From: Escherichia ruysiae
GTDB lineage: Bacteria > Pseudomonadota > Gammaproteobacteria > Enterobacterales > Enterobacteriaceae
DNA length: 64,000 nucleotides
Assembly: GCF_031323975.1 (NCBI RefSeq)
Contig: NZ_JAVIWS010000001.1
Span: 1,612,001-1,676,000 of the forward strand
Reading direction: 5' to 3'
The notes beneath the pieces were generated by a model. That model was not told where the DNA came from, did not search any database, and saw only the letters and a program-made list of their open reading frames with translations. The translations under genes were made by a program, and so were the position numbers. Shown here piece after piece: positions 48,655-58,472 of this stretch (positions within the stretch are counted from its first letter, which is position 1; every line of letters starts with the position of its first letter).

Positions 48655-49587
48655 ATGAGTAAGAAAATTGTTCTCGCCCTCGGCGGGAATGCGCTGGGCG
48701 ACGATCTGGCCGGACAAATGAAAGCGGTAAAAATTACGTCTCAGGCAATTGTTGATTTAATTGCCCAAGGACATGAAGTTATCGTCACTCATGGTAATGG
48801 GCCGCAGGTAGGCATGATTAACCAGGCATTCGAAGCTGCCGCAAAAACGGAAGCACACTCGCCAATGCTGCCAATGTCTGTCTGTGTCGCCTTAAGCCAG
48901 GGATACATTGGATACGATCTACAAAACGCCTTAAGGGAAGAGCTGCTTTCTCGTGGTATTAATAAACCTGTAGCAACGCTGGTTACCCAGGTCGAAGTCG
49001 ATGCTAACGATCCGGCATTCCTCAACCCGACCAAGCCGATCGGTTCGTTCTTTACCGAGCAGGAAGCAGAGCAACTGACAAAACAGGGTTACACTCTGAA
49101 AGAAGATGCTGGTCGCGGCTATCGCCGTGTTGTTGCCTCGCCAAAACCGGTTGATATCATTGAAAAAGAAACGGTTAAAGCTCTGGTAGATGCAGGTCAG
49201 GTGGTGATCACCGTTGGCGGTGGTGGTATTCCTGTTATTCGTGAAGGTAACCATCTGCGTGGTGCCAGCGCGGTTATTGATAAAGACTGGGCCAGCGCCC
49301 GTTTAGCAGAAATGATTGATGCCGATATGCTGATCATTCTGACTGCGGTAGAAAAAGTGGCCATTAACTTCGGTAAAGAGAATGAGCAGTGGCTCGACCG
49401 CCTGTCATTGGCCGATGCAGAACGCTTTATCGAAGAAGGTCATTTTGCGAAAGGTTCTATGCTGCCGAAAGTAGAAGCTGCCGCCTCGTTTGCTCGCTCT
49501 CGCGCTGGTCGTGAAGCACTGATTACCGTATTGAGCAAAGCGAAAGAAGGGATTGAAGGCAAAACCGGAACGGTGATTTGTCAGTAA
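48655..49587 (+). CDS. yqeA: Carbamate kinase-like protein YqeA
   Basis: A 310-residue amino acid kinase. The N-terminal ALGGNALG phosphate loop and VTHGNGPQVG are typical of carbamate kinases, which use carbamoyl phosphate to make ATP. This fits with YgeW producing carbamoyl phosphate just upstream. RBS GAGGAAAA. Confidence 0.94.
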   Translation: MSKKIVLALGGNALGDDLAGQMKAVKITSQAIVDLIAQGHEVIVTHGNGPQVGMINQAFEAAAKTEAHSPMLPMSVCVALSQGYIGYDLQNALREELLSRGINKPVATLVTQVEVDANDPAFLNPTKPIGSFFTEQEAEQLTKQGYTLKEDAGRGYRRVVASPKPVDIIEKETVKALVDAGQVVITVGGGGIPVIREGNHLRGASAVIDKDWASARLAEMIDADMLIILTAVEKVAINFGKENEQWLDRLSLADAERFIEEGHFAKGSMLPKVEAAASFARSRAGREALITVLSKAKEGIEGKTGTVICQ

Positions 49588-49593
49588 TTTAAA

Positions 49594-49755
49594 GGTCGGA
49601 TGGCGACGCCATCCGACCAGATATTGCTGACAAACTGGCTCAATCGCCAATGTTGGCACGGTTTTCCCCCTCTCTCCGAAGGGGCGAGGGGACTGTCCGA
49701 ACTCTTTTTGGACTTTGTCATCAGTCTCAGGCCGGGCGGGTAATACCATCCGGCC
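49594..49755. repeat. Inverted repeats between yqeA and yqeB
   Basis: An 11-bp perfect hairpin (GGTCGGATGGC…GCCATCCGACC, 49594-49618), and further REP-like GGCCGGGCGG/CCATCCGGCC sequence at 49731-49755, between the convergent yqeA and yqeB. Likely REP/BIME-type intergenic repeats acting as transcription or mRNA-stability boundaries. Confidence 0.65.
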
Positions 49756-49763
49756 GTTTTCAT

Positions 49764-51389
49764 TTAAGCCACTTCCAGCACTTCTTCTGTCGCTTTAACA
49801 CCCTGATGCATCAACATCATTAACGCCTCAAGGACACCGCCGCCAATCGCCCTGGCTTTATCTGAAACACTGGTGAAATCGGCCGTTTCGCCACGAGGAT
49901 CGATATCACCGATTTTAAAACCACCGACCACCGCCAGTCCGTCGTTCAACAAGCCACGCACCATCCCCGTCAACGGCGCTTTAATTTCATGCTCACCAAT
50001 CCAGGCAATCACATCGCCCTCTTTCACCAGATCGCCTAATTTCACATTGGATCGCATAATGCCTGCCGCCGGAGCACGGATCACACGTCGGGTGGTGTGC
50101 CCCATGATATTACCGGGAACACCGGTATTCTCCTGTGCACAACCGGAGTAAATCACCTGACCGAGCCAGTGCCCGCGATTCGTTTCAATTACCGCATGGC
50201 AATCTTTCCCTGCGGTAAACCCCGGCCCAAGCGCGATCGTCACCGGTGCCATATCTGCACGCGTACCCAAATTCTGTTTCGCAAGAATAGCGTCCACAAC
50301 GCAAAGCGGTTTCAGTTCATCAAGCAGTGAACAGGCAGGATCTACCATCACCGGGATGAATCCACGTTCGGTAAGTTTCATCGCTTCCGCAGAGCTGGTT
50401 GCCAGGCGGGCTGTGACGCCTTCGACCGTCATTTCGCCGTCGAACACGGCCTGGGCAAACGCCACGGTACAACGAATCACCGTTGGCTTTTCCACTTCCA
50501 GCATGATCACTTTGAACCCCGCATGATACAAGCGTAACGCCACACCACTGGCGATATCTCCCGCGCCGCGAATTACCACCAGTTGGTGTCCGGAAGGATG
50601 CGTAGGTTTCATCATCAGCCCACCCGGCGCGTTATTTTTCACCTGTAATATTTCTGCCAGCACGCTGATGGCGATCTCCTGCGGCGTTTCCGCACCAATG
50701 TTGTAACCAACCGGCGCGTGTAAACGGGCAATATGTTCTTCAGCCACGCCTTTCTCACGCAATTGACGCAGGAAAAGCTGCACCTTGCGGCGACTTGCCA
50801 GCAAACCCAGCCATGCAATGGGCTGTTCAATGAGTTTATCGAGGGCTTCACGATCCTGATTATTCGTGGCAATCAGGACAAAATTATCAGGACGAATCTC
50901 CATTGCTTCTACTGCCGCGCCAAACGAATCGGCATGGAGAAGCGTAGTTGACGGCGGGAAAAGTTCAGGATTGAGGCTTTCGCGATAAATATCGGCAACG
51001 GCGATATCAAACCCTAATAGCGCCGCACTCTGGGCTATCGCCCGGTTGACATGCCCCGCACCAATCAACACCAGACGAGGACGCATACCATGGACGCTGA
51101 TAAACACGGACATTGCACCTCCACAATCTGACCCGACAGCATCCACACCGTTACGAGCCATACGTCCATGGAATAATCGCGGCTTACGTTCCTGCAATGC
51201 CTGAAGCGACTCTTCAATCACCTTCCGCTCAACCATTCCACCACCAATTGTACCGACGATAGAACCATCGGCGCGCACTAACATTTGTGCAGAATGGCGG
51301 GGAGTCGAGCCTCGGCTATCAACAATTTGCGCCATCGCAAACGGACAATTTTGCTCTTCAAGTTTTGCAGCCTCTGTGAAAATATTCAT
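49764..51389 (-). CDS. yqeB: Selenium-dependent Mo-hydroxylase maturation protein YqeB
   Basis: A 541-residue protein. The N-terminal half is XdhC/CoxI-like (FAMAQIVDSRGSTPRHSAQMLV, with the Rossmann LVLIGAGHVNRAIA at about 120). The C-terminal half is the EF2563-type domain (VVIRGAGDIASGVALRLYHAGF). This two-domain arrangement marks the genetic neighbourhood of selenium-dependent molybdenum hydroxylases, and YqeB is thought to mature the labile Se-Mo cofactor. It lies 47 bp after yqeC. Confidence 0.92.
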   Translation of the reverse strand: MNIFTEAAKLEEQNCPFAMAQIVDSRGSTPRHSAQMLVRADGSIVGTIGGGMVERKVIEESLQALQERKPRLFHGRMARNGVDAVGSDCGGAMSVFISVHGMRPRLVLIGAGHVNRAIAQSAALLGFDIAVADIYRESLNPELFPPSTTLLHADSFGAAVEAMEIRPDNFVLIATNNQDREALDKLIEQPIAWLGLLASRRKVQLFLRQLREKGVAEEHIARLHAPVGYNIGAETPQEIAISVLAEILQVKNNAPGGLMMKPTHPSGHQLVVIRGAGDIASGVALRLYHAGFKVIMLEVEKPTVIRCTVAFAQAVFDGEMTVEGVTARLATSSAEAMKLTERGFIPVMVDPACSLLDELKPLCVVDAILAKQNLGTRADMAPVTIALGPGFTAGKDCHAVIETNRGHWLGQVIYSGCAQENTGVPGNIMGHTTRRVIRAPAAGIMRSNVKLGDLVKEGDVIAWIGEHEIKAPLTGMVRGLLNDGLAVVGGFKIGDIDPRGETADFTSVSDKARAIGGGVLEALMMLMHQGVKATEEVLEVA

Positions 51390-51436
51390 ACCAACCTCAA
51401 TGGATATCCTTTCAGTAACCCGGAATGTCCGAGCTG

Positions 51437-52207
51437 CTAATTCACAAATCTGCGCGCGATTGCAGGATCTTCTTGTATATCGCCCAGCCAGATTGCCTCT
51501 ACGTCGTGTTGTTGCAGCGGTTTGAGTAGCTCGTTTTGCGCAATCGCATTCTCACATTGAGAAAAACGGTTAATGAACCAGATTCGCCGACAGCCTTGCG
51601 GTACGTTTTTAAACGCCCCCTGCGGATGGCGAACCAGCGCAACGAGATCGCTCAGCTGCAAGGTTGCATCAGGTGTTAACCCTGTAATCTCAGCGAACTG
51701 CGACCAGCGATGGACATTTTCAGCACCAACTTTAGTGCCCAAAATATGCCCTCCCATCACAGCAATCACGCAGCAACTGCTTTTAGGTATGCAAGGTTCG
51801 TGCTCATCTGGCGCTTTTAACGGCATTCCACGCGAGCCATCTGCCTCAATGAGAATTACGTCACATTCTGGTCGTTGCGCCAGTACATCAATGGTATCTG
51901 GCGTAAATCCCTGCGCTTTTCCCTGTTTCGCTTTGAAGCGGTGAAAACAAAATGCAATGGGGGATGTGAGAGACGCATGAGGAAGCATGGCGGGATCGCG
52001 ACAGAAAACCACGGGCCAGTGAGACGTTGGTATAAACATATGTGTCGTCGTCGTGATTAACACGCGCCTGCCACTAGACTGAAGTAACTCTGCCAGCCAA
52101 AAAAGCAGACTGGTTTTCCCCCCTGCACCAACAACAGAAATGACTGCCGGAGCGTTCTGCACGCCTAAATCAATGAATAATGCTGATGGGTCAATTATAC
52201 TTTTCAC
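51437..52207 (-). CDS. yqeC: Putative Se-cofactor biosynthesis protein YqeC
   Basis: A 256-residue NTP-binding-like protein with a P-loop-like motif (SVVGAGGKTSLLFWLAELLQ). By phylogenetic profiling it is part of the selenium-dependent molybdenum hydroxylase set with YqeB and SelD. Precise activity unknown. Divergent from mocA. Confidence 0.9.
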   Translation of the reverse strand: MKSIIDPSALFIDLGVQNAPAVISVVGAGGKTSLLFWLAELLQSSGRRVLITTTTHMFIPTSHWPVVFCRDPAMLPHASLTSPIAFCFHRFKAKQGKAQGFTPDTIDVLAQRPECDVILIEADGSRGMPLKAPDEHEPCIPKSSCCVIAVMGGHILGTKVGAENVHRWSQFAEITGLTPDATLQLSDLVALVRHPQGAFKNVPQGCRRIWFINRFSQCENAIAQNELLKPLQQHDVEAIWLGDIQEDPAIARRFVN

Positions 52208-52311
52208 GAGTCTTCATAGACCTCTCTGGGATAAATTAGCCCTCAAATTCATTAACCAGGAAGTAACGCAATTTTCAGGCGTTATTAACCGATATAAATA
52301 ATGGAATCACT

Positions 52312-52890
52312 ATGTCATCTATCGACTGTATAATTACCGCTGCTGGATTATCATCAAGAATGGGACAATGGAAAATGATGTTACCCTGGCAACAGGAAAC
52401 AATTCTTGATGCAAGTATCAAAAACGCGTTGCAGTTTTGTAGTCGAATTATTTTAGTTACGGGTTTTCGCGCTAATGAACTGCACCATCGCTACGAGAAC
52501 ACTGGCAATATTACTCTTATTTATAATCCAGATTATGAGCAGGGCTTACTGACCTCGGTGAAGGCTGCGGCTCCCGAAGTGCAAACTGAACATTGCTTTA
52601 TTACTCATGGTGACATGCCAAGTCTTAATGCCAATATATTTAATAAAATCTGGAGGTTACGCAACAACGGTGCAATTCTCCCACTCCACAATGGTATCCC
52701 TGGCCATCCCATTTTAATCTCAAAATCGAGTCTGATGCAGGCTATCCAACGTCCCAACGTGACCAATATGCGTCAGGCATTGCAAATGGGTGAACATTAT
52801 TCCGTCGAAATAGAAGATGAAGAAATAATTTTAGATATTGATACCCCCGAGGACTTTATTAATGCGCAAAAGTGGCATACTGAATTTTAG
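52312..52890 (+). CDS. mocA: Molybdenum cofactor cytidylyltransferase MocA
   Basis: A 192-residue nucleotidyltransferase that adds CMP to Mo-molybdopterin, forming MCD for xanthine-dehydrogenase-type enzymes. N-terminal nucleotide loop ITAAGLSSRMGQWKMMLPW and the metal motif THGDMP are present. Its product would serve XdhA and XdhD on both sides. Confidence 0.95.
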   Translation: MSSIDCIITAAGLSSRMGQWKMMLPWQQETILDASIKNALQFCSRIILVTGFRANELHHRYENTGNITLIYNPDYEQGLLTSVKAAAPEVQTEHCFITHGDMPSLNANIFNKIWRLRNNGAILPLHNGIPGHPILISKSSLMQAIQRPNVTNMRQALQMGEHYSVEIEDEEIILDIDTPEDFINAQKWHTEF

Positions 52891-53212
52891 AAAATCAGGT
52901 TAAACGATTGCGTTCAAATATTCATTCCACTCAGTATCCTTTTATCATAATGATAAGGAGCCACTGATTTTGAGAAATGAGAAAAAATGATAAAACCCCT
53001 GGCAATAATAACTCTCGGTAGTGATTTTAATTCTCATTTAGCACCTGTGAGATCATTCACAAAAAACCATTAAGTTTCGAGGCGCCTCACATTTTTTTAT
53101 ATTTCCGAGCCAACCTGGCAATAGTGGTGCGATTGTTGCTCTGTCTCCTTAAACCACCGGATTTATCAATACCGGTCACTCAATGATATCTGTATAAGCT
53201 AAGGAGAGGGTT
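52891..53212. other. mocA-ygfK intergenic region
   Basis: 322 bp with no gene. Contains a -24/-12 promoter candidate at 53116-53130, and the ygfK Shine-Dalgarno AAGGAGAGGG at its right edge. Confidence 0.5.
53116..53131 (+). promoter_or_regulatory. Sigma-54 promoter candidate for ygfK
   Basis: TGGCAA-N5-GTGCG with GG-N10-GC spacing, 83 bp upstream of ygfK. Weaker than the xdhA and ygeW candidates. Confidence 0.55.
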
Positions 53213-56200
53213 ATGGGGGATATTATGCGTCCCATTCCGTTTGAGGAACTTTTGACGCGCATATTTGATGAATACCAACAACAACGCTCAATCTTTGGTA
53301 TTCCTGAGCAACAGTTTTACTCACCCGTAAAAGGTAAAACTGTTAGCGTCTTCGGTGAAACCTGTGCCACCCCCGTCGGCCCTGCCGCTGGTCCGCACAC
53401 GCAACTCGCGCAAAATATCGTCACTTCCTGGCTGACTGGCGGACGCTTTATCGAACTAAAAACCGTCCAAATTCTTGACCGCCTGGAGCTGGAAAAGCCC
53501 TGTATCGATGCCGAAGACGAATGCTTTAACACCGAATGGTCAACCGAATTTACCCTGCTTAAAGCCTGGGATGAATACCTCAAAGCCTGGTTTGCCCTGC
53601 ATCTTCTCGAAGCCATGTTCCAGCCTTCTGATTCTGGTAAATCGTTTATCTTTAATATGAGCGTCGGTTACAACCTCGAAGGCATTAAGCAGCCGCCGAT
53701 GCAGCAGTTCATCGACAATATGATGGACGCATCTGACCATCCGAAATTAGCTCAATACCGCGATACGCTGAATAAACTCCTCCACGATGACGCATTTTTA
53801 GCCCGCCACGGATTGCAGGAAAAACGTGAAAGCTTGCAGGCCTTAGCAGCCCGTATCCCCACCAGCATGGTACAAGGCGTTACCCTCTCCACCATGCACG
53901 GCTGCCCTCCGCATGAAATCGAAGCCATTTGCCGCTACATGCTGGAAGAAAAAGAGCTGAACACCTTTGTGAAACTCAACCCGACCTTACTGGGGTACGC
54001 GCGTGTTCGTGAGATTCTTGATGGATGTGGGTTCGATTACATCGGCTTAAAAGAAGAGTCATTTGATCACGACCTCAAGCTAACGCAGGCGCTGGAAATG
54101 CTGGAACGCCTGATGGCGCTGGCAAAAGAAAAATCACTCGGCTTTGGCGTCAAACTGACTAACACTCTCGGCACCATCAATAACAAAGGCGCACTGCCTG
54201 GTGAAGAGATGTATATGTCCGGCCGTGCACTGTTCCCGCTCTCTATCAATGTCGCGGCAGTTCTGTCCCGTGCCTTTGACGGCAAACTGCCAATTTCTTA
54301 TTCCGGTGGTGCCAGCCAGCTGACTATCCGCGATATTTTCGATACTGGCATTCGCCCTATCACCATGGCAACCGACTTACTGAAACCCGGCGGCTATTTG
54401 CGTTTAAGTGCCTGTATGCGCGAGCTGGAAGGCTCCGACGCCTGGGGACTTGACCACGTTGACGTGGAACGACTGAGCAAGCTGGCCGCAGATGCGCTGA
54501 CCATGGAGTACACCCAGAAACACTGGAAGCCAGAAGAGCGTATAGAAGTGGCAGAAGACCTGCCGCTGACCGACTGCTACGTTGCACCCTGTGTCACTGC
54601 CTGCGCCATCAAACAGGATATTCCGGAATACATTCGTCTGCTTGGCGAACATCGCTATGCCGACGCGCTGGAACTCATCTACCAACGTAATGCCCTGCCC
54701 GCCATTACTGGTCACATTTGCGATCACCAGTGCCAGTACAACTGTACCCGCCTGGATTACGACAGTGCGCTGAATATCCGCGAACTGAAAAAAGTCGCCC
54801 TGGAAAAAGGCTGGGATGAATATAAGCAACGCTGGCACAAACCAGCGGGTTCCGGTTCTCGCCATCCGGTTGCCGTCATTGGCGCAGGTCCGGCGGGTCT
54901 GGCAGCAGGCTACTTCCTTGCCAGAGCGGGCCATCCGGTGACGCTATTTGAACGCGAAGCTAACGCCGGCGGCGTGGTGAAAAATATCATTCCACAGTTC
55001 CGTATTCCTGCTGAGTTGATTCAGCACGATATCGATTTTGTTGCCGACCACGGCGTGAAATTTGAGTATGGCTGTTCACCGGATCTGACCGTCGAACAGT
55101 TAAAAAATCAGGGCTTCCACTATGTTCTGATTGCCACCGGCACCGATAAAAACAGCGGTGTGAAGCTGGCGGGCAACAACCAGAATGTCTGGAAATCGCT
55201 CCCCTTCCTGCGCGAGTACAACAAAGGCGCAGTGCTCAACTTGGGTAAACATGTGGTGATTGTCGGTGCGGGTAACACCGCAATGGACTGCGCCCGTGCG
55301 GCGTTACGCGTTCCGGGCGTTGAAAAAGCGACTGTCGTTTACCGTCGTTCACTACAAGAGATGCCAGCATGGCGCGAAGAGTATGAAGAAGCACGACACG
55401 ATGGCGTAGAGTTCCGTTTCCTCAATAACCCAGAACGTTTCGATGCGGATGGCACCTTAACGTTGCGCGTCATGTCGCTTGGCGAACCCGATGAGAAAGG
55501 CCGTCGCCGTCCGGTTGAAACCAGCGAAACAGTAACGCTGCACGTAGACAGCCTGATCACCGCCATTGGCGAACAGCAGGATACCGAAGCCCTGAACGCA
55601 ATGGGCGTGCCGCTGGACAAAAACGGCTGGCCTGATGTCGACCATAACGGCGAAACTCGTCTGACTGACGTCTTTATGATTGGTGACGTACAGCGCGGTC
55701 CGTCCTCTATTGTCGCGGCTGTCGGAACGGCTCGACGAGCCACCGATGCCATCCTTAGTCGAGAAAATATCCGCTCCCACCAGAGCGATAAATACTGGAA
55801 CAACGTTAACCCGGCGGAAATCTACCAACGTAAAGGCGATATCTCTGTCACCCTGGTGAACAGTGACGATCGTGACGCGTTTGTCGCCCAGGAAGCCGCT
55901 CGCTGCCTTGAATGTAACTACGTTTGCAGCAAGTGTGTGGATGTCTGCCCGAACCGCGCCAACGTCTCAATTGCCGTCCCTGGCTTCCAGAACCGTTTCC
56001 AGACGCTGCACCTCGACGCTTACTGTAACGAATGCGGCAACTGCGCTCAGTTCTGCCCGTGGAACGGTAAACCGTACAAAGACAAAATCACCGTCTTTAG
56101 TCTGTCGCAAGACTTTGATAACAGCAGCAACCCAGGCTTCCTGGTGGAAGATGATCGTGTGCGTGTACGTCTGAATAACCAAAGCTGGGTGCTGAATATC

Positions 56201-56311
56201 AATAGCGAAGGTCAGTTCGACAACGTACCGCCAGAGCTGAACGATATGTGCCGCATCATTAGCCATGTCCACCAGCATCATCATTATCTGCTGAGCCGCG
56301 TGGAGGTGTAA
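53213..56311 (+). CDS. ygfK: Putative selenate/purine oxidoreductase subunit YgfK
   Basis: A 1032-residue multi-domain flavo-iron-sulfur protein. The N-terminal half is a dihydroorotate/dihydropyrimidine dehydrogenase-like barrel. It is followed by a GltD-type [4Fe-4S] domain (CVAPCVTACAIKQDIPEYI; CDHQCQYNC), FAD (VIGAGPAGLAAGYFLARAG) and NAD(P)H (VIVGAGNTAMDCAR) sites, and a C-terminal ferredoxin domain (CLECNYVCSKCVDVCPNRA; CNECGNCAQFCPW). It is part of the urate-degradation type cluster and has been linked to selenate reduction. ssnA follows after 2 bp. Confidence 0.93.
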   Translation: MGDIMRPIPFEELLTRIFDEYQQQRSIFGIPEQQFYSPVKGKTVSVFGETCATPVGPAAGPHTQLAQNIVTSWLTGGRFIELKTVQILDRLELEKPCIDAEDECFNTEWSTEFTLLKAWDEYLKAWFALHLLEAMFQPSDSGKSFIFNMSVGYNLEGIKQPPMQQFIDNMMDASDHPKLAQYRDTLNKLLHDDAFLARHGLQEKRESLQALAARIPTSMVQGVTLSTMHGCPPHEIEAICRYMLEEKELNTFVKLNPTLLGYARVREILDGCGFDYIGLKEESFDHDLKLTQALEMLERLMALAKEKSLGFGVKLTNTLGTINNKGALPGEEMYMSGRALFPLSINVAAVLSRAFDGKLPISYSGGASQLTIRDIFDTGIRPITMATDLLKPGGYLRLSACMRELEGSDAWGLDHVDVERLSKLAADALTMEYTQKHWKPEERIEVAEDLPLTDCYVAPCVTACAIKQDIPEYIRLLGEHRYADALELIYQRNALPAITGHICDHQCQYNCTRLDYDSALNIRELKKVALEKGWDEYKQRWHKPAGSGSRHPVAVIGAGPAGLAAGYFLARAGHPVTLFEREANAGGVVKNIIPQFRIPAELIQHDIDFVADHGVKFEYGCSPDLTVEQLKNQGFHYVLIATGTDKNSGVKLAGNNQNVWKSLPFLREYNKGAVLNLGKHVVIVGAGNTAMDCARAALRVPGVEKATVVYRRSLQEMPAWREEYEEARHDGVEFRFLNNPERFDADGTLTLRVMSLGEPDEKGRRRPVETSETVTLHVDSLITAIGEQQDTEALNAMGVPLDKNGWPDVDHNGETRLTDVFMIGDVQRGPSSIVAAVGTARRATDAILSRENIRSHQSDKYWNNVNPAEIYQRKGDISVTLVNSDDRDAFVAQEAARCLECNYVCSKCVDVCPNRANVSIAVPGFQNRFQTLHLDAYCNECGNCAQFCPWNGKPYKDKITVFSLSQDFDNSSNPGFLVEDDRVRVRLNNQSWVLNINSEGQFDNVPPELNDMCRIISHVHQHHHYLLSRVEV

Positions 56312-56313
56312 TC

Positions 56314-57642
56314 ATGTTGATTCTGAAGAATGTCACCGCAGTACAGTTACACCCGGCAAAAGTGCAGGAAGGCGTCGATATCGCCATCGAAAATGATGTG
56401 ATTGTCGCGATCGGCGATGCTCTGACGCAGCGTTATCCTGACGCCAGCTACAAAGAGATGCATGGCCGGATTGTGATGCCTGGGATTGTCTGCTCACACA
56501 ACCATTTTTACTCGGGACTTTCGCGCGGAATTATGGCGAACATCGCTCCCTGCCCGGATTTCATCTCAACGCTGAAAAATCTTTGGTGGCGGCTCGATCG
56601 TGCCCTTGATGAAGAGTCGCTCTATTACAGCGGGCTGATTTGTTCACTCGAAGCAATCAAGAGCGGATGCACGTCGGTTATCGATCACCATGCGTCCCCG
56701 GCTTATATCGGCGGGTCGCTCTCGACGCTGCGCAACGCATTTTTAAAAGTTGGCCTGCGTGCGATGACCTGTTTTGAAACCACTGACCGTAACAACGGCA
56801 TCACAGAGTTACAGGAAGGTGTAGAAGAAAACATCCGTTTCGCCCGTCAGATTGACGACGCAAAGAAAGTAGCTACCGAGCCATATCTGGTGGAAGCGCA
56901 TATTGGTGCTCACGCGCCGTTTACCGTGCCGGATGCCGGTCTGGAAATGCTGCGCGAAGCCGTAAAAGCCACCGGGCGTGGTTTACACATTCACGCTGCT
57001 GAAGACCTTTACGACGTTTCTCACAGTCACCACTGGTACGGCAAAGATCTGCTGGCACGACTGGCGCAATTCGATCTTATCGACAGCAAAACGCTGGTCG
57101 CCCACGGCCTGTATCTGTCGAAAGAGGATATCGCCCTGCTTAATCAGCATGGCGCGTTCCTGGTACATAACGCCCGCTCCAACATGAATAACCATGTTGG
57201 TTACAACCATCATCTTAGCGATATCCGCAATCTGGCACTGGGAACCGACGGTATCGGTTCAGACATGTTTGAAGAGATGAAATTCGCCTTCTTTAAACAT
57301 CGTGACGCTGGTGGTCCGCTGTGGCCTGACAGTTTTGCCAAAGCCCTGACTAACGGCAATGAACTAATGAGTCGCAACTTTGGTGCGAAATTCGGCCTGC
57401 TGGAAGCAGGTTATAAAGCCGATTTAACCATTTGCGATTACACCTCGCCAACGCCGTTGCTGGCGGACAATATCGCCGGTCATATCGCTTTCGGCATGGG
57501 TTCAGGCAGCGTTCACAGCGTGATGGTCAACGGTGTGATGGTCTATGAAGACCGTCAGTTTAACTTCGATTGCGATTCCATTTATGCGCAAGCCAGAAAA
57601 GCCGCAGCCGGTATGTGGCGTCGGATGGATGCGCTGGCATAA
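56314..57642 (+). CDS. ssnA: Amidohydrolase SsnA
   Basis: A 442-residue zinc-dependent aminohydrolase related to chlorohydrolases and guanine deaminase. Metal ligands: C-S-H-N-H in VCSHNHFYSG at about 68, LHIHAAED and a late ALGTDGIGSD. Named for a stationary-phase survival effect in E. coli; later work places it in anaerobic purine breakdown. It begins 2 bp after ygfK. Confidence 0.94.
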   Translation: MLILKNVTAVQLHPAKVQEGVDIAIENDVIVAIGDALTQRYPDASYKEMHGRIVMPGIVCSHNHFYSGLSRGIMANIAPCPDFISTLKNLWWRLDRALDEESLYYSGLICSLEAIKSGCTSVIDHHASPAYIGGSLSTLRNAFLKVGLRAMTCFETTDRNNGITELQEGVEENIRFARQIDDAKKVATEPYLVEAHIGAHAPFTVPDAGLEMLREAVKATGRGLHIHAAEDLYDVSHSHHWYGKDLLARLAQFDLIDSKTLVAHGLYLSKEDIALLNQHGAFLVHNARSNMNNHVGYNHHLSDIRNLALGTDGIGSDMFEEMKFAFFKHRDAGGPLWPDSFAKALTNGNELMSRNFGAKFGLLEAGYKADLTICDYTSPTPLLADNIAGHIAFGMGSGSVHSVMVNGVMVYEDRQFNFDCDSIYAQARKAAAGMWRRMDALA

Positions 57643-57692
57643 ATGACAGATACCCTCTTCCTTCAAGGAAGAGGGTTAAATAAGGAAAGAAG

Positions 57693-58472
57693 ATGATTGA
57701 ACAATTTTTCAGACCCGACTCTGTCGAACAGGCGCTGGAACTGAAGCGCCGCTTCCAGGATGAAGCCGTCTGGTTCGCCGGGGGCAGCAAACTCAACGCT
57801 ACACCAACCCGTACCGATAAAAAGATTGCCATTTCCTTACAGGATCTGGAACTGGACTGGGTTGACTGGGATAACGGTGCACTGCGGATTGGCGCAATGT
57901 CTCGCTTGCAGCCACTGCGTGATGCGCGATTTATTCCTGCAGCACTGCGTGAAGCCCTCGGTTTTGTTTACTCACGCCATGTTCGTAATCAGTCGACCAT
58001 TGGTGGCGAAATCGCCGCCCGGCAGGAAGAGTCGGTGCTGCTTCCCGTCCTGCTGGCACTGGATGCTGAACTGGTTTTTGGCAACGGCGAAACGCTGTCA
58101 ATTGAGGACTACCTGTCCTGCCCATGTGATCGTCTGCTGACAGAAATCATCATTAAAGATCCGTATCGCACCTGCGCGACTCGCAAAATTAGCCGTTCCC
58201 AGGCTGGGTTAACGGTGGTGACTGCGGCCGTTGCATTAACCGACCACGACGGTATGCGAATTGCGCTGGATGGCGTCGCCAGTAAAGCACTGCGTTTGCA
58301 CGATGTCGAAAAACAAAATCTGGAAGGTAATGCACTGGAACAGGCCGTCGCCAACGCCATTTTCCCGCAGGAAGATTTGCGGGGCAGCGTGGCCTATAAA
58401 CGCTATATCACAGGAGTTCTGGTAGCCGACCTGTATGCCGACTGCCAACAGGCTGGGGAGGAAGCCGTATGA
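57693..58472 (+). CDS. ygfM: FAD-binding subunit YgfM
   Basis: A 259-residue flavoprotein subunit of the CO dehydrogenase/xanthine dehydrogenase type. Motifs WFAGGSKLNATPT and NQSTIGGEIAARQE are in the FAD-binding positions. The end overlaps the xdhD start by 4 bp, so YgfM and XdhD probably form one complex. Confidence 0.94.
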   Translation: MIEQFFRPDSVEQALELKRRFQDEAVWFAGGSKLNATPTRTDKKIAISLQDLELDWVDWDNGALRIGAMSRLQPLRDARFIPAALREALGFVYSRHVRNQSTIGGEIAARQEESVLLPVLLALDAELVFGNGETLSIEDYLSCPCDRLLTEIIIKDPYRTCATRKISRSQAGLTVVTAAVALTDHDGMRIALDGVASKALRLHDVEKQNLEGNALEQAVANAIFPQEDLRGSVAYKRYITGVLVADLYADCQQAGEEAV

